Of a stretch of DNA of 64,000 nt, positions 1 to 8,119 are shown piece after piece (positions within the stretch are counted from its first letter, which is position 1; each line of letters begins with the position of its first letter). The notes under the pieces are model-generated. The model was given only the letters and a program-made list of their open reading frames with translations, did no database searches and had not been told where the DNA came from. The translations under genes and the position numbers were made by a program. Source of the DNA: CAZYJR01 sp964647905. Its GTDB lineage: Bacteria; Desulfobacterota; DSM-4660; Desulfatiglandales; HGW-15. The stretch lies in NCBI GenBank assembly GCA_964647905.1, contig CAZYJR010000002.1:62001-126000 (forward strand), in the 5' to 3' direction.

Positions 1-42
1 CGCCTGTTGTGCTATCCCATTCGACGTTGCCTGCTGAGTTCA

Positions 43-58
43 TGTTTCACGTGAAACA
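43..58. promoter_or_regulatory. parS: parS centromere site
   Basis: The 16 bases TGTTTCACGTGAAACA are a perfect palindrome and match the bacterial parS consensus exactly. This is the site where ParB loads onto the chromosome. It lies 24 bases upstream of the parA start codon, so it may also take part in control of the parAB genes. It is the only full match I saw in the window. Confidence 0.95.
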
Positions 59-82
59 TCTCTGTCAAGGCCCTTGGAGTCC

Positions 83-877
83 ATGGCTGAAATAGTATCC
101 ATTTCCAATCAGAAGGGGGGCGTAGGCAAGACGACCTCCGCCCTCAACCTCGCCGCGTCCCTCGCCGCTGCGGAAAAGGCCTGCCTGGTGGTCGACTGCG
201 ACCCCCAGGGCAACGCGACCACCGGCCTCGGCCTGGACCCCAAGGAGCTTCCGGCCGGGCTCTACGACCTCCTCCTGGCGGCCACCCCTGCCGAGAGGGC
301 CGTCATCGACACCAATCTCCCCGGTCTTTCCCTTATAGGCGCCGATCCCAACCTCATCGGAGCAGAGGTGGAGATCGCCGGCAGCCCCGACCGCGAGTTC
401 AGGTTGAGGGCCGCCCTACTGCCGCTCAAAGAGCGCTTCGATTTCATATTCCTGGACTGCCCCCCCTCGCTCGGATTTCTCACGCTTAACGCGCTAACCG
501 CAGCCGACTCCCTCCTTGTGCCCCTCCAGTGCGAGTACTACGCCCTGGAGGGGCTGAGCAAGCTTATGGAGACCCTCCATGCGGTCAGGCGAGGCCTCAA
601 CCCGGCCATAGGCCTCACAGGCATACTCCTTACCATGTACGACGCGCGAAACAACCTCTCCATACAGGTGGAGCAGGAAGTCAGGGATCACTTCAAGGAA
701 ATGGTCTTTCAGGTGGTCATCCCCAGGAACGTCAGGCTGAGCGAGGCCCCCAGCCACGGGCTGCCGGTCCTCCTCTACGACATCAGGTCCAAGGGGGCCC
801 AGAGCTACCTCGCCCTGGCCCGCGAGTTCATAAGCCGTGGAGTCCGACCAAATGCCCAAGCGAAAAGCCCTAGGTAA
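83..877 (+). CDS. parA: Chromosome-partitioning ATPase ParA (Soj)
   Basis: ParA/Soj drives segregation of newly replicated origins by ATP-dependent cycling on nucleoid DNA, stimulated by ParB. The 264-residue protein has the deviant Walker A motif KGGVGKTT at residues 11-18, the Walker A' region VDCDPQGN near 38-45, and a Walker B stretch ending LDCPPS near 124-129. The reading frame opens nine bases earlier with TTG, but the ATG giving MAEIVSISNQKGG is the normal family start. parS lies just upstream, and the 3' end overlaps parB by 26 bases, so the two are co-transcribed. Length is typical for chromosomal ParA. Nothing unusual was seen. Confidence 0.95.
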   Translation: MAEIVSISNQKGGVGKTTSALNLAASLAAAEKACLVVDCDPQGNATTGLGLDPKELPAGLYDLLLAATPAERAVIDTNLPGLSLIGADPNLIGAEVEIAGSPDREFRLRAALLPLKERFDFIFLDCPPSLGFLTLNALTAADSLLVPLQCEYYALEGLSKLMETLHAVRRGLNPAIGLTGILLTMYDARNNLSIQVEQEVRDHFKEMVFQVVIPRNVRLSEAPSHGLPVLLYDIRSKGAQSYLALAREFISRGVRPNAQAKSPR

Positions 878-1691
878 AGGCCTCTCCGCCCTCATCCCCG
901 AGGCGGGGGGGGCGGATGAAAAGCACCCGGCCTTCTTCCAATGCCCGGTACACGCCATAGAACCCAACCCCAATCAGCCCAGGAGGACCTTCGAGCATTC
1001 GGACTTCCAGGAACTCGTAGACTCGGTCAGGGAAAAGGGGGTCGTGACGCCCCTCCTGGTCAGCAGGACCGAAGGCGGATACCGCCTCATAGCCGGCGAA
1101 AGGCGCTGGAGGGCCGCCCAAAAGGCGGGGCTGCACACCGTACCGGTCGTGGTCCGCGAGGGCTCGGAGGCGGAGGCGCTGGAGCTCGCCCTGATCGAAA
1201 ACATCCATAGGAGGGACCTGAACCCCATCGAAGAGGCTCTGGCCTATCGCCGGTGCATCGAGGAGGCCGGCCTGACCCAGGAGGCCCTGGCCCACCGCCT
1301 GGGACGGGACCGCACCACCATCACCAACATGCTTCGCCTCTTGGCCCTGCCCCGCTCCATCCAGGAAGACCTCCTCGAGGAGCGGCTCACCATGGGACAC
1401 GCGCGGGTATTGGCGGGACTCAAGAGCGCGGAAGACCACACCGCTCTCAGGGACCGAATACTCCGCAAAGGCCTGTCGGTCCGCCAGGCCGAAGCAGAGG
1501 CCCGCAAGCTCTTCCGCAGCGCCGCCTCCACTCCGCATGCCCCGGACCCGCACTTGCAGTCCCTGAGCGAGGACCTCAAGCGCTCCCTGGGGACCAAGGT
1601 GGAGATATCCCGCCGAGGCCGCCGGGGCCGGATAACGATTCACTTCCACTCGGACGAGGAACTGGAACGCCTCCTGGATCGACTGACCTAA
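852..1691 (+). CDS. parB: Chromosome-partitioning protein ParB (Spo0J)
   Basis: ParB binds parS and spreads as a CTP-dependent clamp. The 279-residue protein begins MPKRKALGKGLSALIP, the classic ParB N-terminus. This is why I prefer the ATG over the upstream in-frame GTG. The CTP-binding GERRW box is at residues 82-86, the IEN-HRRDLNPIEEA box near 115-129, and the parS-reading helix-turn-helix near 142-165. A C-terminal dimerisation segment follows residue 240. It overlaps the end of parA, and its stop codon overlaps the stop of the convergent plsY by 4 bases, so there is no room for a terminator between them. Confidence 0.95.
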   Translation: MPKRKALGKGLSALIPEAGGADEKHPAFFQCPVHAIEPNPNQPRRTFEHSDFQELVDSVREKGVVTPLLVSRTEGGYRLIAGERRWRAAQKAGLHTVPVVVREGSEAEALELALIENIHRRDLNPIEEALAYRRCIEEAGLTQEALAHRLGRDRTTITNMLRLLALPRSIQEDLLEERLTMGHARVLAGLKSAEDHTALRDRILRKGLSVRQAEAEARKLFRSAASTPHAPDPHLQSLSEDLKRSLGTKVEISRRGRRGRITIHFHSDEELERLLDRLT

Positions 1692-2290
1692 TCCCTCCCC
1701 CCACGGCGGAACCGGGGCTCCTCCCCTCTCACGAGCCTGCCAATGTTTCCGCGGTGCCTGAGGACAACGAGGCCGGCCACTCCCAGCGCCGCAACCACGG
1801 TCCACCAAGCATAGCCCGTGCAAGCCAAAAAAACCGGCATGGAACACGCGGCGACCATGGATCCCAACGACACATACCTCGTCAACCGGGCAGCCGCCAG
1901 GAAGACCAAGACCGCCAGAAGGCTGGCAATGGGTGCGAGCGCTGCGAACATCCCCAGAGCGGTCGCCACGCCCTTGCCCCCATTGAACCGCAGGAATACG
2001 GAAAACTGATGCCCGACCACAGCAGCAACACCCGCGGCCTCTGGGAGCCCGCTTGCCTCTGGAAAGGCGGCTCTTGACGCCGCCACGGGCAGCACCCCTT
2101 TCATCGCATCCAGCAGGAGGGTCACCACACCCCACCCCGCACCCACTTGGCGGGCCACATTGGTCGCACCTATATTCCCGCTACCCCCTTCCCGCACGTC
2201 AACCCGCGCGACACCCTGTCCGATCAGCCGACCGAACGGCACTCCGCCCACAAGATAAGAAAGGACTATCAATAGGCCCCAAACAGCCAT
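1688..2290 (-). CDS. plsY: Glycerol-3-phosphate acyltransferase PlsY
   Basis: PlsY is the membrane enzyme that acylates glycerol-3-phosphate from acyl-phosphate, the first step of phospholipid synthesis. The 200-residue protein has the family motifs GSGNIGATN (about residues 36-44), DAMKG (about 57-61) and GHQFSVFLRFNGGKGVAT (about 88-105), and several hydrophobic segments. The open frame extends far upstream, but homology starts at the ATG giving MAVWGLLIVLSYL, a first membrane helix, so the upstream part is not coding. It converges on parB with overlapping stops. The 247 bases between it and the receiver gene hold a 10-bp GC hairpin at 2453-2476. Confidence 0.9.
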   Translation of the reverse strand: MAVWGLLIVLSYLVGGVPFGRLIGQGVARVDVREGGSGNIGATNVARQVGAGWGVVTLLLDAMKGVLPVAASRAAFPEASGLPEAAGVAAVVGHQFSVFLRFNGGKGVATALGMFAALAPIASLLAVLVFLAAARLTRYVSLGSMVAACSMPVFLACTGYAWWTVVAALGVAGLVVLRHRGNIGRLVRGEEPRFRRGGRD

Positions 2291-2537
2291 GTCATCCGTC
2301 CACCAAATCGTCTCCAAGCCCCCGGAGGGGGCCGGCAAGCCCCCTTGTCCGAACCGGAGCCCCGCATAGCTCGCATATCTATATCTGTTCAAAAAGCTTG
2401 TCGAGCCTGTGTTAGAAATGCCGGGACAAACGGGGGAGCTTTCCATGACAGCCGCCCGGGCCGCAGGGCCCGGGCGTTGCGGTGAATCGGTTGGATCCGG
2501 TCGCCTCGCACGTGGAGTGCGCATCTCCAAACCGAGA

Positions 2538-3035
2538 TTACATATAGAAGTACTTCTTCCAGAACTCGGGGTCTTCCTTGTCCTTCCAGTAGTCTCCGAA
2601 CTTTTGCTCGAAGAAATCCTCCAAACGTTCGAACCACCTTTTCCGCTTCTCGGCCTTTCCAGCTGCCTCCTCCAGCACATCCAGCAGAAAAGTCCCGATC
2701 TCGGAAATCTTGTCCTTGGGCACATACGCATGAGCCCCGGACCGGATGGACTTTACGAAATTGTCAGCGCTCAGGGCATGAGCGGTCAACATCAGCGTTG
2801 GGATCCCTCGCTTGGCCGTCTCCTCCAGGAGGTCATAACCCCTGACACCCATGATATCCAGGATAGCGGCATCATACTCCTTGCTCTCCAAGAACTTCTT
2901 GGCTCCCTCGTAATCCGACGCCTTGTCCAACTCGCACATGTCCAGGAGATCTTCCAACGACCCAAGGATATCCGGCTCGTCGTCCACGATCAGTACCCTC
3001 TTCCCTCGAAGCAGCTCTTCTCTCTCACCGGTCAT
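2538..3035 (-). CDS. Stand-alone response-regulator receiver protein
   Basis: A single CheY-like receiver domain of 165 residues. The acidic pair is D18-D19, the phospho-acceptor is D60 (in AAILDIMG), and the conserved Thr84 and Lys107 (YVPKD) are present, so it should be phosphorylatable. There is no DNA-binding output domain. Residues 120-165 form a charged, aromatic-rich tail ending WKKYFYM. The chosen ATG has a good GGAGAGAG ribosome site; the longer upstream frame is not supported. No histidine kinase is adjacent, so the partner is unknown. It follows the catabolic operon on the same strand after 133 bases, and could be the last gene of that operon or separate. Confidence 0.8.
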   Translation of the reverse strand: MTGEREELLRGKRVLIVDDEPDILGSLEDLLDMCELDKASDYEGAKKFLESKEYDAAILDIMGVRGYDLLEETAKRGIPTLMLTAHALSADNFVKSIRSGAHAYVPKDKISEIGTFLLDVLEEAAGKAEKRKRWFERLEDFFEQKFGDYWKDKEDPEFWKKYFYM

Positions 3036-3168
3036 AACTCTCTCCTCCCACTGGAGCGCACACCCGCCCGCAACCCGACTCAGGCGCCCCGGTAACGGTG
3101 GTAATTGAAAACGGCCGCCTACCGCCTCTTGCCGCCGATCCCTCATTTTAACGCCTACCGAGGATTTT

Positions 3169-4467
3169 TCAACCGGAAGGGCCTTTTTTCTCTCTATTAT
3201 TCTTGAACGGCGAAGCGGTGCCATGACCGTCCCAAATCAACCGCTTGGGATCCCGCCGGTCCTTGAGGGAGAGTGCCCCTTCCGGGCACACCCCCACACA
3301 GAACCCGCAACTCCAGCAGAGCCCTGGATCCGCCACAACCCTGCCGAATTCCTCATCCACCCGAAGCGCGCCGTAAACGCACACCCTGGTGCAGGCCCCG
3401 CAACCCGAGCAGCTTTCCGGATCAGCTGCCGGCAAATACGGCCCCTCCGGGGGCAGGGCATAGGGGAACGCTTCCCTTGCAGCCAGGGTCCCGGCGTCGC
3501 ACACCAATGGCAGAACCTTGCCCATGAACTCATCCGGAGCCCTGTAACCCCGGACCTCCATCCACTCCTCGAGGCCTGAATTAATCCGTTCGAAAAGCCC
3601 GGGCCCCTCGAAATACAGCCCGGAGCCCACCCCGACCAGGCGGCAGCCGGCGAGCAGATACTGGAGCACATCGCTATGCCCGGAAACGCCCCCCACCCCT
3701 ATGACCGGTAAGCTGGAAGCCCTCAGGAGGCGCACCGCCCTGGCAAGCGAAAAGGGCAGAAAAGCCCGGCCCATGGCGTACCCCCCTATGGCGGGCGCGC
3801 CAAAGGGCTCCTCGGCCTCGACGTCGATCACCAAACCCCCGGGTGCATTGTGGGCCGTTATAAAGTCGGCCCCGCTCCTCTCCAGGCATTGAGCGGCCTC
3901 CTCCAGGGGCTCGAGCATAGGTCCGATCTTCACCCCTATGGGCACCCTCTGCGCGCTTGACTTCACCGCCTCCAGTATCCGCCCCGCCACGGTGAAGTCA
4001 GCCTCAAAGACCCGACCCACATGCGGGCATGAAAAGTTCAATTCCAAGAGACAGGCCCCGGAATCAGCCATGGCTCGAGCGGTCTCGCGCCACCCCGAGA
4101 GATCCGAGGGCTCCTCGAAAAAGCTCGCCACCAGCCCCACCGAATACCTTTGGCAGATCTCTGACATTTTGGAGACCCGGCGGCACCAGGGACCGATGGG
4201 CTCGACGTGAGGGGCGGCGAGCGAATAAAGGCACTTTCCTTCCCGGAAGCCCTTCCCCAGCCCTCCCAGCGGAAACTGGTACGGCCGCACGCGCACCTTG
4301 TACTCCGGTTTGGACGTGAACGTCTTGGTCACCACACCGCCGGCACCGGCCACACACAATCCTTCAACCGCCGCAGGCACGGCCCCCCATTCAGACGACG
4401 AGGCCACCACCGGGCTCCTGAACCGAATCCCGGCAAGGTGGACCCCCAAATGCCCCTCGGTATCCAT
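3169..4467 (-). CDS. PreA-like dihydroorotate dehydrogenase-family protein with ferredoxin domain
   Basis: A 432-residue fusion of an FMN-binding dihydroorotate dehydrogenase-type barrel and a C-terminal two-cluster ferredoxin. In the barrel, the LNFSCPH segment corresponds to the catalytic and substrate region, and GVGGVSG and GVGSGLYFEG are phosphate-binding loops. The ferredoxin has CSGCGACTRVC and CWSCGFCVGVC. This is the layout of the PreA subunit of NAD-dependent dihydropyrimidine dehydrogenase, but no PreT partner is adjacent, so the electron partner and substrate are unknown. The ATG at 4467 is chosen over an in-frame GTG seven codons upstream because GGAGAG lies at proper distance. 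It starts 29 bases after the ligase gene, as the last structural gene of the operon. Confidence 0.75.
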   Translation of the reverse strand: MDTEGHLGVHLAGIRFRSPVVASSSEWGAVPAAVEGLCVAGAGGVVTKTFTSKPEYKVRVRPYQFPLGGLGKGFREGKCLYSLAAPHVEPIGPWCRRVSKMSEICQRYSVGLVASFFEEPSDLSGWRETARAMADSGACLLELNFSCPHVGRVFEADFTVAGRILEAVKSSAQRVPIGVKIGPMLEPLEEAAQCLERSGADFITAHNAPGGLVIDVEAEEPFGAPAIGGYAMGRAFLPFSLARAVRLLRASSLPVIGVGGVSGHSDVLQYLLAGCRLVGVGSGLYFEGPGLFERINSGLEEWMEVRGYRAPDEFMGKVLPLVCDAGTLAAREAFPYALPPEGPYLPAADPESCSGCGACTRVCVYGALRVDEEFGRVVADPGLCWSCGFCVGVCPEGALSLKDRRDPKRLIWDGHGTASPFKNNREKKGPSG

Positions 4468-4495
4468 GGTTCTCTCCGAAACCCCCACAGCCGCC

Positions 4496-5869
4496 TTAGC
4501 GCCCGGAGTTTCTTGTCTCTATGAATTTGGTCTTTTTCTTCTCCCGGGGTAGTGTCCCGGCCGGGACCCATTCTATCTTCGGCGCTACACGCAGCTCGCG
4601 CCGGAAGAGATCCATGATTCTCTCTTCCAGCCCATTGAGCTCCTGCTCCGCCGTCCCCGCACCGTACTCCACCTTCAGCCCGAGGGGCGGGGGGACCACC
4701 GGGCCCGGTCCATCCAGGACGACCCTGAAGTGACCGGTCACCTCGGGCCTGAACTTGAAGAGGGCCTCTTGAATGGCGGTGGGATACACATTCACCCCCT
4801 TTACGATCAGCATGTCGTCGGCCCTGCCCACGATGCGGAATGTCATTCCCGGCATGCCGCACGGGCAGGGTTTTGTGGAGACCTCCAGTATGTCCCCCAG
4901 CGCATAGCGCATGAACGGCCCCCCTTCCCAGTCGAGAAACGTAAACACCATCTCTCCCCTGGCGCCTTGCCGCAGCTCCACCGGCTCCTTGTTCTCAGGG
5001 TCCACCAGCTCCAGCAAGCAGTGATCCTCGCTCACGAAATGCATCCCGCTGTACTGCTCCGGAGGCTCATCGCATGATATACCGTGGAAGGCATGCCCTC
5101 CCCCGGTGTGATCGAAGACCTTGGCCCCGAAGCCTTGGGCCAATAGGGTCCTGACCTCAGGGTTCCCGCCTCCCGGCTCCCCCGCGCAGAAGAACCACCT
5201 GAGCCCCAGGTCCCGGGCCTCCTTGCCGGTGAGCTCCCTGCTCCTCTCCAGAAGATACAGTCCGAAGGAGGGGGTGGCGATTATGGCGTCAGGAGCGGTC
5301 AGGCGGATGAAATCCAAGACCCTCTGGGTGCCCCCTTCTATCCCCACCGGGACCACACAGGCTCCCATGTGCTGTATGCCTTGGGACAGAGGAAGCCCGC
5401 CGGTGAACATGCTCAGGGAGAGGGCCTGTATCATCACGTGACCGGGCCGGATCCCGGCGCGCCAGTACTTGCGTGCGTGCATCTCATTGACCACGCCCAC
5501 ATCGTGCTTGGTCAAGGTGTAGAGTGTCGGTGTTCCGGTGGTACCCGAGGTGGAATTGATACGCACCAATTTGTCCCTGGGCGCGCAGGCCAGCAGGGAG
5601 TAGGGGTCTCCGTAGCGTTCAAGGGATTCCTCCTGGGCCCTGCGGTGCTCGTCCTTGGTCATCAAGGGGAGCCCGGCGAAATCAGCGAAGCTCCGGATGT
5701 CTCCCGGCTCCGCCCCCGCGGTCCGGAACTTGGCCCGATGGAATTCGGAATGCTCGTAGTTGTACGCCACCTGCTTCTTCAGCTTCTCCCACTGGAGAGC
5801 CCTCATCTCCTCCCTGGACAGGGTCTCTATGAACTCGTTCCAGAGGCGTCTATCCCCTTGGTGCTTCAT
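4496..5869 (-). CDS. PaaK-like acyl/aryl-CoA ligase (AMP-forming)
   Basis: A 457-residue adenylate-forming enzyme of the phenylacetate-CoA ligase branch. The ATP phosphate-binding loop NSTSGTTGTPT is at about residues 105-115. The GRADDMLIVKGVNVYPTAIQ segment near residue 350 is the hinge typical of PaaK, and a Cys-Pro-Cys-Gly pair lies just before it. It would activate a carboxylic acid as its CoA thioester. The substrate cannot be read from sequence; family members use phenylacetate, other aryl acids or short acids. It is followed by the dehydrogenase gene and preceded by the VOC gene after 17 bases, so it belongs to the TRAP/HyuAB operon, which points to CoA activation of the imported compound or a breakdown product. 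Confidence 0.8.
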   Translation of the reverse strand: MKHQGDRRLWNEFIETLSREEMRALQWEKLKKQVAYNYEHSEFHRAKFRTAGAEPGDIRSFADFAGLPLMTKDEHRRAQEESLERYGDPYSLLACAPRDKLVRINSTSGTTGTPTLYTLTKHDVGVVNEMHARKYWRAGIRPGHVMIQALSLSMFTGGLPLSQGIQHMGACVVPVGIEGGTQRVLDFIRLTAPDAIIATPSFGLYLLERSRELTGKEARDLGLRWFFCAGEPGGGNPEVRTLLAQGFGAKVFDHTGGGHAFHGISCDEPPEQYSGMHFVSEDHCLLELVDPENKEPVELRQGARGEMVFTFLDWEGGPFMRYALGDILEVSTKPCPCGMPGMTFRIVGRADDMLIVKGVNVYPTAIQEALFKFRPEVTGHFRVVLDGPGPVVPPPLGLKVEYGAGTAEQELNGLEERIMDLFRRELRVAPKIEWVPAGTLPREKKKTKFIETRNSGR

Positions 5870-5886
5870 CAGCTCTTCTCTCCTTC

Positions 5887-6315
5887 TCAGCCCTGATCAA
5901 CGGAACCATCCTTGCCCGGGCCCTCACAAAGCTCCAGCAGGAGCCCCTCAGTGGTCCACGGGTCGAGGAAGGCCACTCTCCCATGGCTCCCGGGCCTGGG
6001 AAACCCTTCCATGACCTTGCAGCCCTCTCGGGAAAGCCCTGCGACGGCCTCCTCAATGGCGGGGACCTCCATGGCAATATGGTTGTATCCTTCGGCCCCT
6101 CCCATGACATCTCTTCCCAAGCTAGGCTCCTCGGACAGGTACTGGATAAGCTCGACGGTCACGTTGGCCGCCTCCAAGCGGGCCACCCTGAGCCCCACCT
6201 CGGGCATCTCCTTTATCCCTCCGGACCGGAACCCGAACCCGCCCTCCAGGAGCCTCAGGTTACGCTCCAGGTCCCGGACGATCACCCCCACGTGCTCCAC
6301 CCTGGGCCTTCTCAT
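5887..6315 (-). CDS. VOC-family protein (methylmalonyl-CoA epimerase-like)
   Basis: A 142-residue vicinal-oxygen-chelate (glyoxalase fold) protein. Likely metal ligands are His8 in RVEHVGV, Glu55 in VTVELIQ, His79 in YNHIAME and Glu128 in LLLELCE. This pattern is shared with methylmalonyl-CoA epimerases. Its ATG overlaps the TGA of hyuB as ATGA, so the two are translationally coupled and the start is firm, although the frame is open far upstream. The context suggests it acts on a CoA-ester or keto-acid intermediate. Epimerase, isomerase or lyase activity are all possible, and the family alone does not decide. Confidence 0.8.
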   Translation of the reverse strand: MRRPRVEHVGVIVRDLERNLRLLEGGFGFRSGGIKEMPEVGLRVARLEAANVTVELIQYLSEEPSLGRDVMGGAEGYNHIAMEVPAIEEAVAGLSREGCKVMEGFPRPGSHGRVAFLDPWTTEGLLLELCEGPGKDGSVDQG

Positions 6316-8057
6316 CACCGCCCCCTCCGTTTCCGCCGGGTGGCGTCCTGGTCCACCTCCAAGGTGGCCGGGTCGATTGCCACACCATAGTCCTCGCGCG
6401 CCGACCTCACTGAGACCACCTCGTTTCGGACGTCCTCCACCACCTTGGAGACCGGCCGCTCCAGCGGATCGCCGTAGCCACCGCCTCCGCCCGCTCGCTC
6501 GTTGAAAACGGTATGCTCGGGTATATCTCGGATTATTTCCTTGCTCTTTGCCGCTTGCACCCGGCCGTCGGGAAACCGAAGCTCCACCCGGTTCGCCGCC
6601 CCCTTTCCGCCCCCGAAAAACCCGAATGCCCGCGCATCTTCCTCGATCCCGTCCCCGAACGCGATGCCGGTTACGTTCTTGCCGTATATCTCGAACTCGG
6701 TCTCCACTCCCAGGCCACCCCGCCACCTGCCCGGGCCGGCGGAATCCTGCAAGTACTCGTGCTTGATCAAGAAATGAGGGTCCTGGATTTCGAACATCTC
6801 GTAGTCCTGGGCCAGTATGCCTCCTGCGCAGTTGATCAGCCCGATGTGGTCATAACCGTCGGCCATCCATGTAGCCCCTGACCCCCCTTTGAGCGCCAGA
6901 AAGAGTATGTCCACGTATGAGCGGTCCTTGCGGGGATCCCACCCGGTGACCGTGAAGCCCAGGAAGCGGTTCCACCCTGCGGTGACCCTGCGGGGCAGGG
7001 CCGGGGCCATGGCCTTGAATATGGCGTCCGAGATGGGGCCGGTGATGCTGTTGCCAAAGGTGGTGGCCGCCGGATAGGCCGCGTTCAAGAATGAACCTTT
7101 TGGATTGACGATATGAACAGGCCTTAAAATTCCATCATTATGGGGAATATCAGGGTTTATATGCATCAGAAAAGTCAAAAGAACGGCAGAGGCGGTCGCT
7201 GCATAGGGAGCATTGACAAAGCCCTCGGTCTGAGGGGAGGATCCCGTGAAATCAAAGGTGATTTCATCGCCCTTGACCGTGACCTCGAGGTTGATCTTCA
7301 TCTTGGAGCCTTCGCGGATTCCATCGTAGTAGACCCAGCTCTCTCCTTGATAGCTCCCGTCAGGGATCTGGCCGATCTCCCGTCTAACCATCTTCTCGGT
7401 GACATCAAACAGATACTCCACGTGGTCGTTGAACCGCTCCACCCCGTAACGATCCAGAAGGGCCGAAACGCCCCTCTCCCCCACGACGCATCCCCCGATC
7501 TCCGCCTTGATGTCCTCCTCCACTATGTCATAGCGGATATTGGCGAATATCAGATCCCAGACGTCCCTGCGAAACCGCCCCTCCTCGTATATCTTGACCG
7601 GAGTGATCCGCAGGGCCTCCTGCCAGACTTCCCTGGCCTCGGGGTTGTATCCCCCGGCCACCGCGCCCCCGATATCCGCCTGGTGTCCCTTGCACGCGGC
7701 CCATGCCACGAGCTCTCCCTGGTGGAACACGGGCTTGAATACGGCCACGTCCGCGTTCTGGTTGCCTCCGGTGAAGACGTCGTTGTGAAGGATCACATCC
7801 CCCGGGCGGATGTCTTCGCCGAAGTACTCCACTATGTAGCGGCAGGCCGGCTGGATGGCGAAGGCCAGCACCGGGATGTACTCGGTCTGCTCCAGCATCC
7901 GTCCGTTCTTGTCGTAGAGGCCGGTTACGAAATCCCTCGCCTCGTTCAGAATGGGGGACCTGGTGGTGCGAAGCAGCGTAAGACCCATTTCCTCGGTTAT
8001 GGACTTGAAGCGCCGCTGGAGCACCGACGCCAAGATCGGGTCGATTTCCCTTTTCAT
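6315..8057 (-). CDS. hyuB: HyuB-type subunit (hydantoinase B / oxoprolinase / ketone carboxylase family)
   Basis: A 580-residue HyuB-family protein. It begins with the family's usual lead-in (an LTLLRTTRSPILNEARDF segment), has HNDVFTGGNQNADVA around residues 90-105, and ends with an AGGGGYGDP-type glycine-rich motif. HyuA/HyuB pairs form ATP-dependent N-methylhydantoinases and 5-oxoprolinases. Paralogous pairs form the acetone and acetophenone carboxylases, so the reaction is either ring opening or carboxylation. hyuA lies 62 bases upstream on the same strand, and the VOC gene overlaps its stop codon. No third carboxylase subunit of the AcxC type was seen nearby, which slightly favours the hydrolase reading. 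Confidence 0.85.
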   Translation of the reverse strand: MKREIDPILASVLQRRFKSITEEMGLTLLRTTRSPILNEARDFVTGLYDKNGRMLEQTEYIPVLAFAIQPACRYIVEYFGEDIRPGDVILHNDVFTGGNQNADVAVFKPVFHQGELVAWAACKGHQADIGGAVAGGYNPEAREVWQEALRITPVKIYEEGRFRRDVWDLIFANIRYDIVEEDIKAEIGGCVVGERGVSALLDRYGVERFNDHVEYLFDVTEKMVRREIGQIPDGSYQGESWVYYDGIREGSKMKINLEVTVKGDEITFDFTGSSPQTEGFVNAPYAATASAVLLTFLMHINPDIPHNDGILRPVHIVNPKGSFLNAAYPAATTFGNSITGPISDAIFKAMAPALPRRVTAGWNRFLGFTVTGWDPRKDRSYVDILFLALKGGSGATWMADGYDHIGLINCAGGILAQDYEMFEIQDPHFLIKHEYLQDSAGPGRWRGGLGVETEFEIYGKNVTGIAFGDGIEEDARAFGFFGGGKGAANRVELRFPDGRVQAAKSKEIIRDIPEHTVFNERAGGGGGYGDPLERPVSKVVEDVRNEVVSVRSAREDYGVAIDPATLEVDQDATRRKRRGR

Positions 8058-8119
8058 TTGATCCTCCTCTGATCTTTCCGATACACCGCCATTGGTGCCA
8101 TCCCCGTGTGGTCCGCCCC

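Noticed and set aside
870..2135. 421-codon minus-strand frame opposite parB
   Set aside because: It is a shadow of parB and plsY with no recognisable protein similarity and low-complexity composition typical of antisense frames in GC-rich DNA.
2453..2476. Perfect 10-bp GC hairpin between plsY and the receiver gene
   Set aside because: It has no following T-run on either strand, so I do not call it an intrinsic terminator; it may still affect RNA stability.
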